A stretch of 50,988 nt of DNA from Rhizobacter sp. (GTDB lineage Bacteria > Pseudomonadota > Gammaproteobacteria > Burkholderiales > Burkholderiaceae_C), in NCBI GenBank assembly GCA_025355745.1, contig JANXZA010000098.1, positions 1 through 50,988 on the forward strand, in the 5' to 3' direction. Below are positions 9,867 through 17,972 of this stretch, one piece after another; the stretch's first letter is position 1; each line of letters begins with the position of its first letter. The notes under the pieces are model-generated. The model did not search any database. It saw only the letters and a program-made list of their open reading frames with translations, and was not told the DNA's origin. Both the position numbers and the translations under genes were made by a program.

Positions 9867-9883
9867 ATCGACCACTGGTCGAT
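9867..9883. repeat. 17-bp dyad between groES promoter and amidase 3' end
   Basis: ATCGACCA and TGGTCGAT flank a single central base, giving perfect 8-bp arms. It lies about 25 bp upstream of the groES -35 and 18 bp past the stop of the amidase gene. No T run follows on either strand, so it looks more like a protein-binding dyad than a terminator. Confidence 0.5.
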
Positions 9884-9901
9884 CAAGCAGAGCGGGTCGG
9901 A

Positions 9902-11521
9902 TCAGGCCGCCGGATCGACGCTGGCGAGGTAGCGAGGTGCCCGCCGCGCCATCGTGGCCTGCTCGAAGGCATAGGCCAGCCCGAGCAGTCGCGCCTCGCT
10001 CCAGGCCTGCGCGAAGAAGCTCAGGCCGACCGGCAGCCCATGCACCAGCGCCGCCGGCACCGTGATGCTGGGCGTGCCCGCAACCGCCGGCGGCGAGGTG
10101 CTGCCACCACCGACATAGTGATCGCCCAGCACCAGGTCGCTGATCCACGCCGGGCCGCCGGTCGGCGCGATAAGGGCGTCGAGGCGGTGCTCGCGCATGG
10201 CGGCGTCGATGCCTTCGTCGCGGGCCACACGCACGCACAGCGCGCGGGCCTCGAGGTAGGCGGTGTCGGTCAACGGGCCCTTCGCCTGCGCCTTGATGAA
10301 CAGGTCTTGCCCGAACCACTTCAGCTCGCGCGCCGCATGGCGATCGTTGAAGGCGATCACCTCGGCCAGGCTCTTTACCGGCGCGTTCGGGCCGAAGCGC
10401 TGCAGATAGGCGTTCAGGTCGGCCTTCAACTCGTACAGCAACACGGTCAGTTCAGCGTCGCCGACCGTGTCGATGGCCGGCAACGTGACGGGATCGACCA
10501 GCACCGCGCCGGCCCGCTCGAGCGCGGCCAGCACCGGCACAAAGGCCCGCTCGACGCCGTCGTGAAAGCCGAAGAACTGGCGCGCCACCCCGAGCCGCGC
10601 GCCTTTCAGAGCACCCGCGTCGAGGGCGGCCGTGTAGTCGCTCAAGCTGCGCGCTGCAACGCCCTGCATCGCCGCGTCGCGCGGGTCGGCGCCGGCCAGC
10701 GCGCCCAGCAGCAGCGCGCAGTCGCGCACGCTGCGCGCCATCGGGCCGGCGGTGTCCTGGCTGTGCGCGATCGGCACGATGCCGCTGCGGCTGATGAGGC
10801 CGACGGTGGGCTTCAGGCCGACGATGCCGCACACCGACGACGGGCTCAGGATCGAGCCGTCGGTCTCGGTGCCGACGGCCGCCGCGCACAGGCTCGCGGT
10901 CACCGCGACGGCCGAGCCGGAGCTCGACCCCGAAGCGCTGCGGTCCAGCGCATGCGGGTTGCGGGTCAGCCCGCCGCGGGCGCTCCAGCCGCTGCTGCTG
11001 TGGCTGCTGCGGATGTTCGCCCATTCGCTCAGGTTGGTCTTGCCCAGGATCACCGCTCCGGCCGCGCGCAGCCGCTGCGCGACGAAAGCGTCTTCGGCCG
11101 GCCGACTGCCCAGCAGCGCCAGCGAGCCGGCCGTGGTTGCCATGCGGTCGTGAGTGTCGATGTTGTCCTTGATGAGGATCGCCAGGCCGTGCAGCGGGCC
11201 GCGCGGGCCCTTGGCGCGGCGTTCGGCATCCAGAGCCCGGGCGATGGCCGGCGCATCCGGGTTGAGTTCGAGCACGCTTGCCAGGCTCGGCCCGTTTCGG
11301 TCGAGCGCCTCGATGCGCGCGGTGTACGCCGCCACGAGGCGCTGTGAATCGAGGCGGCCCGCGTCCATGTCGGCGCGCAAGTCGGCAAGGCTGCGTTCTT
11401 CGATGTTGATGGATGACATGGGGGTGCGGCTGGGGGCGCGTGAGGTGCGACCCGATGCGCCGGCCGTCAGCCAGGGGCTGGCGGCACTGGACAACAGCAG
11501 TGCGCGTCGGTTGATGGGCAT
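9902..11521 (-). CDS. Amidase signature family hydrolase, probably exported
   Basis: This 539-residue amidase-signature enzyme hydrolyses C-N amide bonds. The Ser-cisSer-Lys triad can be located: Lys in LAILIKDNID, cis-Ser in SASGSSSGSAVAV, and the nucleophile Ser in GTETDGSILSPSS. The N-terminus MPINRRALLLSSAA has twin arginines followed by a hydrophobic stretch and a small-residue cleavage region, so a Tat-type export signal is likely. The gene is monocistronic and divergent from the WS/DGAT gene. The substrate is unknown. Homologues are often annotated as the A subunit of GatCAB, but the signal peptide and lack of gatB/gatC argue against that. Confidence 0.9.
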   Translation of the reverse strand: MPINRRALLLSSAASPWLTAGASGRTSRAPSRTPMSSINIEERSLADLRADMDAGRLDSQRLVAAYTARIEALDRNGPSLASVLELNPDAPAIARALDAERRAKGPRGPLHGLAILIKDNIDTHDRMATTAGSLALLGSRPAEDAFVAQRLRAAGAVILGKTNLSEWANIRSSHSSSGWSARGGLTRNPHALDRSASGSSSGSAVAVTASLCAAAVGTETDGSILSPSSVCGIVGLKPTVGLISRSGIVPIAHSQDTAGPMARSVRDCALLLGALAGADPRDAAMQGVAARSLSDYTAALDAGALKGARLGVARQFFGFHDGVERAFVPVLAALERAGAVLVDPVTLPAIDTVGDAELTVLLYELKADLNAYLQRFGPNAPVKSLAEVIAFNDRHAARELKWFGQDLFIKAQAKGPLTDTAYLEARALCVRVARDEGIDAAMREHRLDALIAPTGGPAWISDLVLGDHYVGGGSTSPPAVAGTPSITVPAALVHGLPVGLSFFAQAWSEARLLGLAYAFEQATMARRAPRYLASVDPAA

Positions 11522-11724
11522 GGTGGCAGCGATTCTGGCGCGTGAGCACGATGATGGCCTGCCGAGGTGGATTCGACACCGGGCAAACCCTCAAGCAAGC
11601 TCGGCGCGTGCCAAGCGATAGTTGCTCCAGCCGGGCTGCCAGCCGCCCACCGCCTCGCGCTTGCGCGCGGCGGTTGTCTCGACCGGCGCCTCTTGGCCGG
11701 CCTTCAACCTGGGACTGGAATGCC

Positions 11725-13293
11725 ATGAACCACCTCAGCGGCATGGACGCCTCGTTCCTGCACTTCGAGACGCCCGAGATGCCGATGCACGTCGGCAGCC
11801 TGCAGATCCTCGATTTGCCGGCCGGTTATGCGGGTGATTTCTATGAAGACGTGAAGCGCTACGTGGCCAGTCGCATGCACCTGGCCGATGTGTTCCAGCG
11901 CAAGCTCGCGCTGATGCCGTTCGAGCTGGCGAACCCGGTCTGGGTCGATGACGAAGACCTCGACATCGACTACCACGTGCGCCATGTCATCCTGCCTCGG
12001 CCCGGCACCTGGGTGCAGCTCGAACGCTATGTGGCGCGCTTGCATTCCGGCCTGCTCGACCGCAGCCGCCCGCTCTGGGAAACCTACGTGATCGAAGGCC
12101 TGGCCAGCGGCCAGATGGCGATCTACAACAAGATGCACCACGCCGCCATCGACGGCCAGGCCGGCGTGGCCGTGACCAAGGCATTGCTGGGTGATTCAGC
12201 CGTGCCGGCGCCAGTCAAGCTACCGCGCGCGCGGCCGCGCACCCACCAGTACCAGCTCGGCATGGCCGAACTCGCGGGCGCGGCGCTGAGCAACGCCGTG
12301 CAGCAGGCGGCGAAGATCGTCAAGTCGGTGCCGGCAACGCTGCGCGCCATCGTCAGCGTGGTCTACCCGGTCACCGAGGACGGCAAGCGCCACCTGACGC
12401 TGCCGCAGGGCCTGCAGCGCGCGCCGCGCACACCGTTCAATGTGGCGATCACAAACCAGCGCACATTCGCGGCGCGCTCGCTGCCGCTGGCCGATATCAA
12501 GGCCATGGCCAAGCGCAGCGGCGCGAGCCTGAACGACATCGTGCTGGCGGTTTGCGCCGGCGCATTGAAGCGCTACCTCGACGACCACAACGTGAAGCTG
12601 GCCCGGCCTCTGGTGGCGGGCGTGCCGATATCGCTGCGCGAGGCCGGCAACACCGACCCGAACAACCAAGTGTCGATGATGATGGTGAGCCTGTGCACCG
12701 ACATTACCGACCCGATCGAGCGCCTGCAGGCGATCCGGGCCTCGGCGAACGTCGGCAAGAAGCTGACCGGAAGTTTCAAGGCCGCCATTCCCACCGACTT
12801 CCCGTCCCTGGGCGTGCCGTGGCTGATGTCGGGTGCGGCCTCGCTGTACGGCCGCTCGCGGCTGGCCGAGCGGCTGCCGCCGATCGTCAACGTCGCGATC
12901 TCGAATGTGCCCGGGCCGCAGTACCCGCTTTACTTTGCGGGCGCGAAGCTGGCCGGCTTCTACCCGGTGTCGATACCGGCCCACGGCGTGGCCTTGAACA
13001 TGACGGTGCAGAGCTACAACGGCGCGCTCGAAGTCGGCCTGACGGCATGCCGCCGCGCACTGCCCGATGTGACCGATCTGGCCGATCATGTGGTGCATGA
13101 ATTCGAGTTGCTGCGCGGCCTGATTGATGCGCTGGAGCCGAAGGCGCCGGCGGTTGCAGTGGACGTCGCGCCGGCGGCGAAGAAGCAGTCAAGGGTGCGC
13201 GCGCCGGCCGTCAAGGCTGCTGCGCAGGTGCCGGTCAAGCGCAGCCCCAAGCGATCAGTGCCGCAGGCACGGGCGCGCCGCGCGGCGTCCTGA
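11725..13293 (+). CDS. Wax ester synthase / diacylglycerol acyltransferase (WS/DGAT)
   Basis: This is the bifunctional O-acyltransferase family that makes wax esters and triacylglycerol from acyl-CoA at the inner membrane, forming neutral-lipid inclusions. From the ATG at 11725 it has 522 residues. The catalytic HHxxxDG motif appears as MHHAAIDGQAG near residue 135, the N-terminal MDASFLHFETP block is typical, and the conserved N-region NVAISNVPGPQYPLY follows about residue 390. The last 53 residues form an unusual tail rich in Ala, Pro, Lys and Arg, with 12 basic and no acidic residues in the final 42. The HTH gene follows 57 nt later on the same strand. Which acyl acceptor is used cannot be read from sequence. 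Confidence 0.95.
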   Translation: MNHLSGMDASFLHFETPEMPMHVGSLQILDLPAGYAGDFYEDVKRYVASRMHLADVFQRKLALMPFELANPVWVDDEDLDIDYHVRHVILPRPGTWVQLERYVARLHSGLLDRSRPLWETYVIEGLASGQMAIYNKMHHAAIDGQAGVAVTKALLGDSAVPAPVKLPRARPRTHQYQLGMAELAGAALSNAVQQAAKIVKSVPATLRAIVSVVYPVTEDGKRHLTLPQGLQRAPRTPFNVAITNQRTFAARSLPLADIKAMAKRSGASLNDIVLAVCAGALKRYLDDHNVKLARPLVAGVPISLREAGNTDPNNQVSMMMVSLCTDITDPIERLQAIRASANVGKKLTGSFKAAIPTDFPSLGVPWLMSGAASLYGRSRLAERLPPIVNVAISNVPGPQYPLYFAGAKLAGFYPVSIPAHGVALNMTVQSYNGALEVGLTACRRALPDVTDLADHVVHEFELLRGLIDALEPKAPAVAVDVAPAAKKQSRVRAPAVKAAAQVPVKRSPKRSVPQARARRAAS

Positions 13294-13350
13294 TTTGACA
13301 CCGGTCAGATCACGTCATTCGTTCCGCTTGACCCTACTCAGGAGCCGCGC

Positions 13351-14088
13351 ATGCCCACCGCCCGAAAGACAGCACGCAAGTCGGTTGCGAAGACCTCGGC
13401 GCGCAGCGCAGCCACGGCGGTGACCGACGTCGTCGCACTGGACAAGCCGCTGAAGCTGCTGACTTCGCAAACGCAAGACAAGCCGGCCGGCGACAAGGGG
13501 CTGATGAGCCTCGCCCGCGACCTGCGTTCCTGGACCGGCTTCGTGCTCGGCATCGCCAACACCGCCGCCGACCTGTCGTTTCGTGTCGCCAGCTCCAGGC
13601 TGACCAAGCCTTCGCACAAGGCGGCGGTGGACAAGGCCGGCAGCCTGTTCCGCAGCCTGCGCGAAGGTGCGGGCCTGACCTTGCAGGACCTGGGCAACGC
13701 GATCGACCTGAAAGACGTTTCGCTGCTCGAAGATGTGGAAGGCGGCAAGGTCGGGCTGCCGTTCGAGATCATCCTGCGGCTGGCCGGCGTGCTTGGGCGC
13801 AACGACCCGATCCCGATCGCGATGAAGCTGACGCGCTCCTACAACCCGAAGCTGTGGGCCACGCTCGAAAGCCTGGGCATCGGCCGCCTGGCGGTGCAGG
13901 CCGGGCGCGAGCGCGAGTTCGCCAACCTGTACCGCGCCAGCGACGCGGCGCGCGAACTGAACGACGAGGAGTTCGCCGCCGCGCTCAAGTTCGTGCGGGC
14001 CTCGTTCGAAGCGGCCTTGACGTTTCGGGCCGAGACGGTGACGAGCGCGCGAGCCGGCAAGGGCGTGGCGAAGCCAGCGCCGAAGTAG
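13351..14088 (+). CDS. HTH (XRE-like) domain protein with basic N-terminus, downstream of WS/DGAT
   Basis: This 245-residue protein starts at an ATG preceded by an AGGAG ribosome site. Residues 1-25 are Lys/Arg/Ala/Thr-rich with six basic and no acidic residues. Residues of about 52-85 (LMSLARDLRSWTGFVLGIAN and following) look amphipathic or hydrophobic. Residues of about 100-150 (SLREGAGLTLQDLGNAIDLK...) match a lambda-repressor-like helix-turn-helix. Downstream is a helical region, and the C-terminus again ends in Lys/Pro/Ala. It may regulate the acyltransferase gene or have a structural role with it; neither is shown. The 3' end faces the DUF938 gene 13 nt away. Confidence 0.75.
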   Translation: MPTARKTARKSVAKTSARSAATAVTDVVALDKPLKLLTSQTQDKPAGDKGLMSLARDLRSWTGFVLGIANTAADLSFRVASSRLTKPSHKAAVDKAGSLFRSLREGAGLTLQDLGNAIDLKDVSLLEDVEGGKVGLPFEIILRLAGVLGRNDPIPIAMKLTRSYNPKLWATLESLGIGRLAVQAGREREFANLYRASDAARELNDEEFAAALKFVRASFEAALTFRAETVTSARAGKGVAKPAPK

Positions 14089-14101
14089 TCCGCCGACGCG
14101 G

Positions 14102-14695
14102 TCATCCGCCCGCCTGCCAGGTGATGCAGCGGTTGTTGGCCGGCATCGGTTGATCGTCGATGCGCCACAGGCCGGCGGCCTGCGCGAGCGCCTCGACGGC
14201 CTCGATGTCGCGGATGCCGCGCTGCGGATCGTCGGCGCGCAGCGCCGCATCGAAGGCTGCGTTGCTGGCACTGCTGAACTGCCCGCCTTCGTTGAACGGG
14301 CCGTAGACCGTCAACAGCGCGCCGGGGCGCATCACATCGGGCAGGCCGTGGAACAGCAGCACGACCTCGTGCCAGGCCATGATGTGCAGCGTGTTGGCGC
14401 TGAACACGGCATCGAAGCGGCCGGCCGGCCACGCGCCATTCACATCGAAGGCCTGCGGCGGCGGCGTGTTCGGCAAGCGGGCTTCGGCCAGCCATTGCCG
14501 GATGCCGGGCAGGTGGGCTGACACGTCGGAGGTCTGCCAGACCAGGTTCGGCATCGCGGCTGCAAAGTGAACCGCGTGCTGACCGGTGCCGCTGCCGACT
14601 TCGAGCACGCACGAACGGTCGGCAAAGCGCTTGCGCAGCAGCGCCAGGATGGGCTCGCGATTGCGTTCGCAAGCGGGCGAGAAGGGCTTGTCCAT
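14102..14695 (-). CDS. DUF938 family class I SAM-dependent methyltransferase-like protein
   Basis: I chose the ATG at 14695, giving 197 residues beginning MDKPFSPACERNREPIL, which is the family-typical N-terminus. The AdoMet-binding motif I is visible as VLEVGSGTGQHAVHFA, followed by a conserved WQTSDVSAHLPGI and a NTLHIMAWHEV segment. DUF938 proteins have a Rossmann methyltransferase fold; their substrate is not established. The gene is convergent with the HTH gene and divergent from the HAD gene, so it is probably monocistronic. Confidence 0.85.
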   Translation of the reverse strand: MDKPFSPACERNREPILALLRKRFADRSCVLEVGSGTGQHAVHFAAAMPNLVWQTSDVSAHLPGIRQWLAEARLPNTPPPQAFDVNGAWPAGRFDAVFSANTLHIMAWHEVVLLFHGLPDVMRPGALLTVYGPFNEGGQFSSASNAAFDAALRADDPQRGIRDIEAVEALAQAAGLWRIDDQPMPANNRCITWQAGG

Positions 14696-14777
14696 GGCGC
14701 ATTCTGCGGCCTGATCGGCGGCGCAGACCGTAGCCTTGGCGACAGCTCCGGCATCGCGCAAAGGCTACAGTCAGGCC

Positions 14778-15377
14778 ATGCTCCGACCTCTCATCGCCCT
14801 CGACGCCGACGGCGTGCTGCTCGACTTCCACCTTGGCTACGCCAGTGCCTGGCAACGCGCCTTCGGCCACACGCCGAGCGAGCGCGACGCCCTGGCTTAC
14901 TGGCCGATGGACCGCTGGCACGTCGAGCGCCTGGACGCCTCGCGGCGCGATCTATTTCGGGCCGCCTTCGACGCGCAGTTCTGGGCCACCGTACCGGCCA
15001 TCGGCGGCGCGGTGCAGGCCTGCCAGCGCCTGCACGACGCCGGCTTCGAACTGGTGTGCGTGTCGGCGCTCGATCTGGAGTTCGAGGCGGCTCGTTTGCG
15101 CAACCTGCGCGACCTCGGCTTTCCGATCCAGCGCGTGATTGCCACCGGCAATGCGGCCGGTGCGCGCAGCCCGAAAGCCGACGCGATCACGGGCTTGAAG
15201 CCGCTGGCCTTCGTCGACGACTACGTGCCCTACATGCGCGGCGTGCCGGGCGATGTGCACACCGCGCTGGTGCTGCGGGCGCCGAACGGCAGCCCGAACA
15301 TTGGCGACGACATGACGCTGGCGAAATCAGTGCACCCCGACCTGGCGGGCTTCACCGACTACTGGTTGTCGCGCTGA
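14778..15377 (+). CDS. HAD superfamily hydrolase
   Basis: This 199-residue HAD-fold phosphatase-like protein starts at the ATG at 14778. HAD motif I is ALDADGVLLDF (nucleophile Asp and acid Asp two residues on), motif II is probably CVSALD, and motif III/IV lie around SPKADAITG and FVDDYVPYM. The fold predicts phosphoryl transfer with Mg2+. The substrate is unknown. An in-frame start at 14736 would add 14 residues that lack similarity to HAD N-termini. The 3' end overlaps yacG on the other strand by 19 nt. Confidence 0.85.
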   Translation: MLRPLIALDADGVLLDFHLGYASAWQRAFGHTPSERDALAYWPMDRWHVERLDASRRDLFRAAFDAQFWATVPAIGGAVQACQRLHDAGFELVCVSALDLEFEAARLRNLRDLGFPIQRVIATGNAAGARSPKADAITGLKPLAFVDDYVPYMRGVPGDVHTALVLRAPNGSPNIGDDMTLAKSVHPDLAGFTDYWLSR

Positions 15378-15613
15378 TCCGGCCTCACCGGCGCCAATGC
15401 GCCGTCGTCGGTGCCAGGCACGGTCGAATCGATACCGGCATCGGCATCGGTTTCGGCCGCAACGCTGAAGCGCTCGCTGGCCCAGGCGCCAAAGTCGTGG
15501 TTCTTGCAGCGGGCACTGCAAAACGGCCGGTACGGGTTCTCGACCGCGTATATGCACCCCGCGCCGCACCCCGGGCAACGCACGCTGCGCACGACGCTCG
15601 GGCGCGGTTTCAT
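15359..15613 (-). CDS. yacG: YacG zinc-finger DNA gyrase inhibitor
   Basis: YacG is a small zinc protein that binds and inhibits DNA gyrase in E. coli. The 84-residue product shows the four zinc cysteines in VRCPGCGAG and YRPFCSARCKNHDFGAWASE, followed by an acidic C-terminal tail. Its ATG overlaps the zapD stop (ATGA), so the two are translationally coupled. This zapD-yacG order behind coaE and pilD is common in Beta- and Gammaproteobacteria. The family is about 60-65 residues in E. coli; the extra length is the C-terminal tail. Confidence 0.93.
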   Translation of the reverse strand: MKPRPSVVRSVRCPGCGAGCIYAVENPYRPFCSARCKNHDFGAWASERFSVAAETDADAGIDSTVPGTDDGALAPVRPDQRDNQ

Positions 15614-16365
15614 GAGCACAAGGTCAGCTCGAAGCTGGTGTCGGCGGGGCTCGGCCGCAGCCGGCCCTCGGCGTCCTGCTTCATCAGCCGCACCGACGCC
15701 ATCAGGCGATGGCCGCTGATCTCGGGCACGAGGTCGTCGGCAGCCGCCAACCGCACGCGCATCAGCTGGTAGACGCGGCCCTGCGGCAGGCTTTGCTGGT
15801 ATTGCCCGGCCGGCGCCACCACCTTCTGCGGCGTGCCGGAATCGCGCAGCAGCCCGAGCAGCACCTGCAGTGCTTCGGCCAGCGGCATCATCGAGCCGAC
15901 CCACTGCAACAGGTCGGCGCGCCGGCTCGCCGGCGCGTGCTTCTGCCAGGCGTAATAGGCTGGCAGATCGAACTCGCAGGTGCCGCCGGGAATGCTGATG
16001 CGGCTGCGAATGCTCATCAGCCATTCGTTCGAATTCAACGCCGCACCGGCCTTGCCATTCAACTGGTTCAGGCCGTTGAACGCATGGTCGATGCGCAGCG
16101 TGATGGTATCCAGCGCCTGCTCCGAGATCGACGGGTTGCCGCGGTAGCCGTTGAGTTGCAGCTTGTGCTTGTCAAGCTCCTTCAGCAGGTCGGACTTGAG
16201 ATCGGCGCGCGCGGCCACGTCCATGATCTCGAACAGCGTGGCCAGCGCGTAGTGGTGGTCGACGACCGTGTCGCGAGCGATCAACTGGCCGAGGCGATCG
16301 AACAGGTGTTCGAGCCGCAGCATCGTGCGAATGCTTTCGTTGAACGGGTACTCGTAGAGGATCAC
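15610..16365 (-). CDS. zapD: ZapD cell division protein (FtsZ-bundling)
   Basis: ZapD (YacF) binds the C-terminal end of FtsZ and crosslinks protofilaments in the division ring. From a GTG at 16365 the protein has 251 residues and reads (M)ILYEYPFNESIRTMLRLEHL, the family start; E. coli ZapD is 247 residues. A GGAAG ribosome site lies 8 nt upstream. A five-codon mini-ORF (ATG at 16379, encoding MEAAP) overlaps the GTG through its TGA, which may couple initiation. The gene is downstream of coaE and overlaps yacG. Confidence 0.95.
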   Translation of the reverse strand: MILYEYPFNESIRTMLRLEHLFDRLGQLIARDTVVDHHYALATLFEIMDVAARADLKSDLLKELDKHKLQLNGYRGNPSISEQALDTITLRIDHAFNGLNQLNGKAGAALNSNEWLMSIRSRISIPGGTCEFDLPAYYAWQKHAPASRRADLLQWVGSMMPLAEALQVLLGLLRDSGTPQKVVAPAGQYQQSLPQGRVYQLMRVRLAAADDLVPEISGHRLMASVRLMKQDAEGRLRPSPADTSFELTLCS

Positions 16366-16462
16366 GGTGCGGCTTCCATGGCAGGCGCCTGCAGGGCTTG
16401 GGGCCGTGAGAGGCCGGGACTGGAGGATTGTTCCACAGGCCACTGGCGGCCCATCGCGTGCC

Positions 16463-17074
16463 TCAGGGCGACGCGGCGTTGCGTGCTGGCGCCCAGGCCT
16501 GCCAGAGCGAGCGCACTGCGTCGCCGAGCTGGCGCAGGTCGATGGCGTCGTTGCAGATGACGGCATCGGCGCAGGCGCGACGCTGCGCGCGCGAGGCTTG
16601 TTGCGCCATCACGGCCTGCACCGTCGCGGCCGTCCAGCCTGAGCGTGCCAACACCCGGCGCACCTGCGTGGCCTCACCGCAATCGACCACCAGCACCCGG
16701 TCGACCCGCGCCCGCCAGCGGCCCGATTCAACCAGCAGCGGCACGTCGAAAACGATCGCCGGTGCAGCGTGCGCAGCTTCGGCCTGACGCTCGGTTTCGG
16801 TGCCGATCAGCGGATGAAGAATGGCCTCCAGGCGAAGCTTCGCAGCGGGGTCGGAGAAGGCCAGCGCGCGCATCCGGGCGCGGTCGAGGGCGCCGCTCGC
16901 ATCGATGAAATCAGCACCGAATGCGCTGCGGATCGCACCGATCGCGGCACCTCCTGGCTGGCTGAGTTGGCGCGCGATGGCGTCGGTGTCAATCAGCGTT
17001 GCGCCGCACTGCACGAGCAGCACCGCGACCGTGCTTTTGCCACTGCCGATGCCACCGGTGAGGCCGATGCGCAT
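16463..17074 (-). CDS. coaE: Dephospho-CoA kinase
   Basis: CoaE phosphorylates the 3' hydroxyl of dephospho-CoA, the last step of coenzyme A synthesis. The ATG at 17074 gives 203 residues starting MRIGLTGGIGSGKSTVAVLL, where the P-loop is GGIGSGKS. The DTDAIAR and HPLI segments and the VFDVPLLVESG block are family features. It begins 8 nt after the pilD stop, so it belongs to the pilBCD-coaE-zapD-yacG transcription unit. Confidence 0.97.
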   Translation of the reverse strand: MRIGLTGGIGSGKSTVAVLLVQCGATLIDTDAIARQLSQPGGAAIGAIRSAFGADFIDASGALDRARMRALAFSDPAAKLRLEAILHPLIGTETERQAEAAHAAPAIVFDVPLLVESGRWRARVDRVLVVDCGEATQVRRVLARSGWTAATVQAVMAQQASRAQRRACADAVICNDAIDLRQLGDAVRSLWQAWAPARNAASP

Positions 17075-17082
17075 CGCGTGGC

Positions 17083-17952
17083 TTACGTCGGCACGAGCCA
17101 CAGCCGCGTCAATTGCTCGCCGAAAAACAGCGCCGCGATGCCGCCGCTGGCAAGGTAAGGGCCGAACGGGATTGGCACGTCCTTGTCGTGACGGCGCAGC
17201 ACGATCAGGCCGATGCCGACCGTGGCGCCGACCGCTGACGACAGCAGGATGATCGACGGGATCAACGCCCAGCCGAGCCACGCACCGAGCGCGGCCAGCA
17301 GCTTGAAGTCACCGGCCCCCATGCCTTCCTTGCCGCGAATCAAGCGGTAGGCGTGACAGACCAACCAGAGCGACAGGTAGCCCGCTACCGCACCACCGAC
17401 CGATGCGGCCAGCGGCACCGGCGTCCAGCCCAGTGCCGAGGCGACGATGCCGGCCCACATCAGCGGCAACGTCAGGCTGTCGGGCAGCAGTTGGGTGTCG
17501 AGGTCGATGAAGGCCAGCGCCACCAGCGTGGCCGAGAGGCCGCACCACAGCAGCACGGCGGGGGTAGCGCCAAAGTGCCAGCCGCAAGCCGCAAACAGCG
17601 CAGCGGTGAGCAGCTCGATGGCGGGATAGCGCAGCGAGATCGGTGCCTTGCAGGCCGCACAGCGGCCGCACAGTGCCAGGTAGCTGAACAGCGGAATGTT
17701 CTCGCGCCAGCCGATGGTGTGCGCGCAGTGCGGGCAGCGCGAGCGCGGCGTCGACAGCGTGATCGGCGCCGGCAGCGCCAGCTCGACGCCGAGCAACTCG
17801 GCGCTGTCGATGCGCCATTCGCGCTCCATCATCAACGGCAGTCGGTGGATCACGACGTTCAGGAAGCTGCCGATGCACAGGCCCAGCAGCGCCAGCACGG
17901 GCGGCGAAAGCAGGGCGGCGGCAAGCTGCGCGTCGAGCGGCGCGAAGGTCAT
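17083..17952 (-). CDS. pilD: PilD prepilin leader peptidase / N-methyltransferase
   Basis: PilD is an inner-membrane aspartyl protease that cleaves type IV prepilins and type II pseudopilins and methylates their new N-terminus. The 289-residue protein has the N-terminal LGLCIGSFLNVVIHRLPLMM motif, a cytoplasmic zinc-type tetracysteine region (CPHC and CGRCAAC), and the two catalytic aspartates in FIDLDTQLLPD and GMGAGDFKLLA. Multiple hydrophobic helices follow. It is third in pilB-pilC-pilD, with 20 nt after pilC. Confidence 0.97.
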   Translation of the reverse strand: MTFAPLDAQLAAALLSPPVLALLGLCIGSFLNVVIHRLPLMMEREWRIDSAELLGVELALPAPITLSTPRSRCPHCAHTIGWRENIPLFSYLALCGRCAACKAPISLRYPAIELLTAALFAACGWHFGATPAVLLWCGLSATLVALAFIDLDTQLLPDSLTLPLMWAGIVASALGWTPVPLAASVGGAVAGYLSLWLVCHAYRLIRGKEGMGAGDFKLLAALGAWLGWALIPSIILLSSAVGATVGIGLIVLRRHDKDVPIPFGPYLASGGIAALFFGEQLTRLWLVPT

Positions 17953-17972
17953 CGAGTCAGACGCTCAGCGCG

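Noticed and set aside
9902..11521. Amidase as GatA of the tRNA amidotransferase
   Set aside because: It has an export signal and no gatB or gatC beside it.
13295..13323. Perfect TTGACA before the HTH gene as a promoter
   Set aside because: No acceptable -10 hexamer lies 15-19 bp downstream, so I did not annotate a promoter; the gene may be co-transcribed with the acyltransferase.
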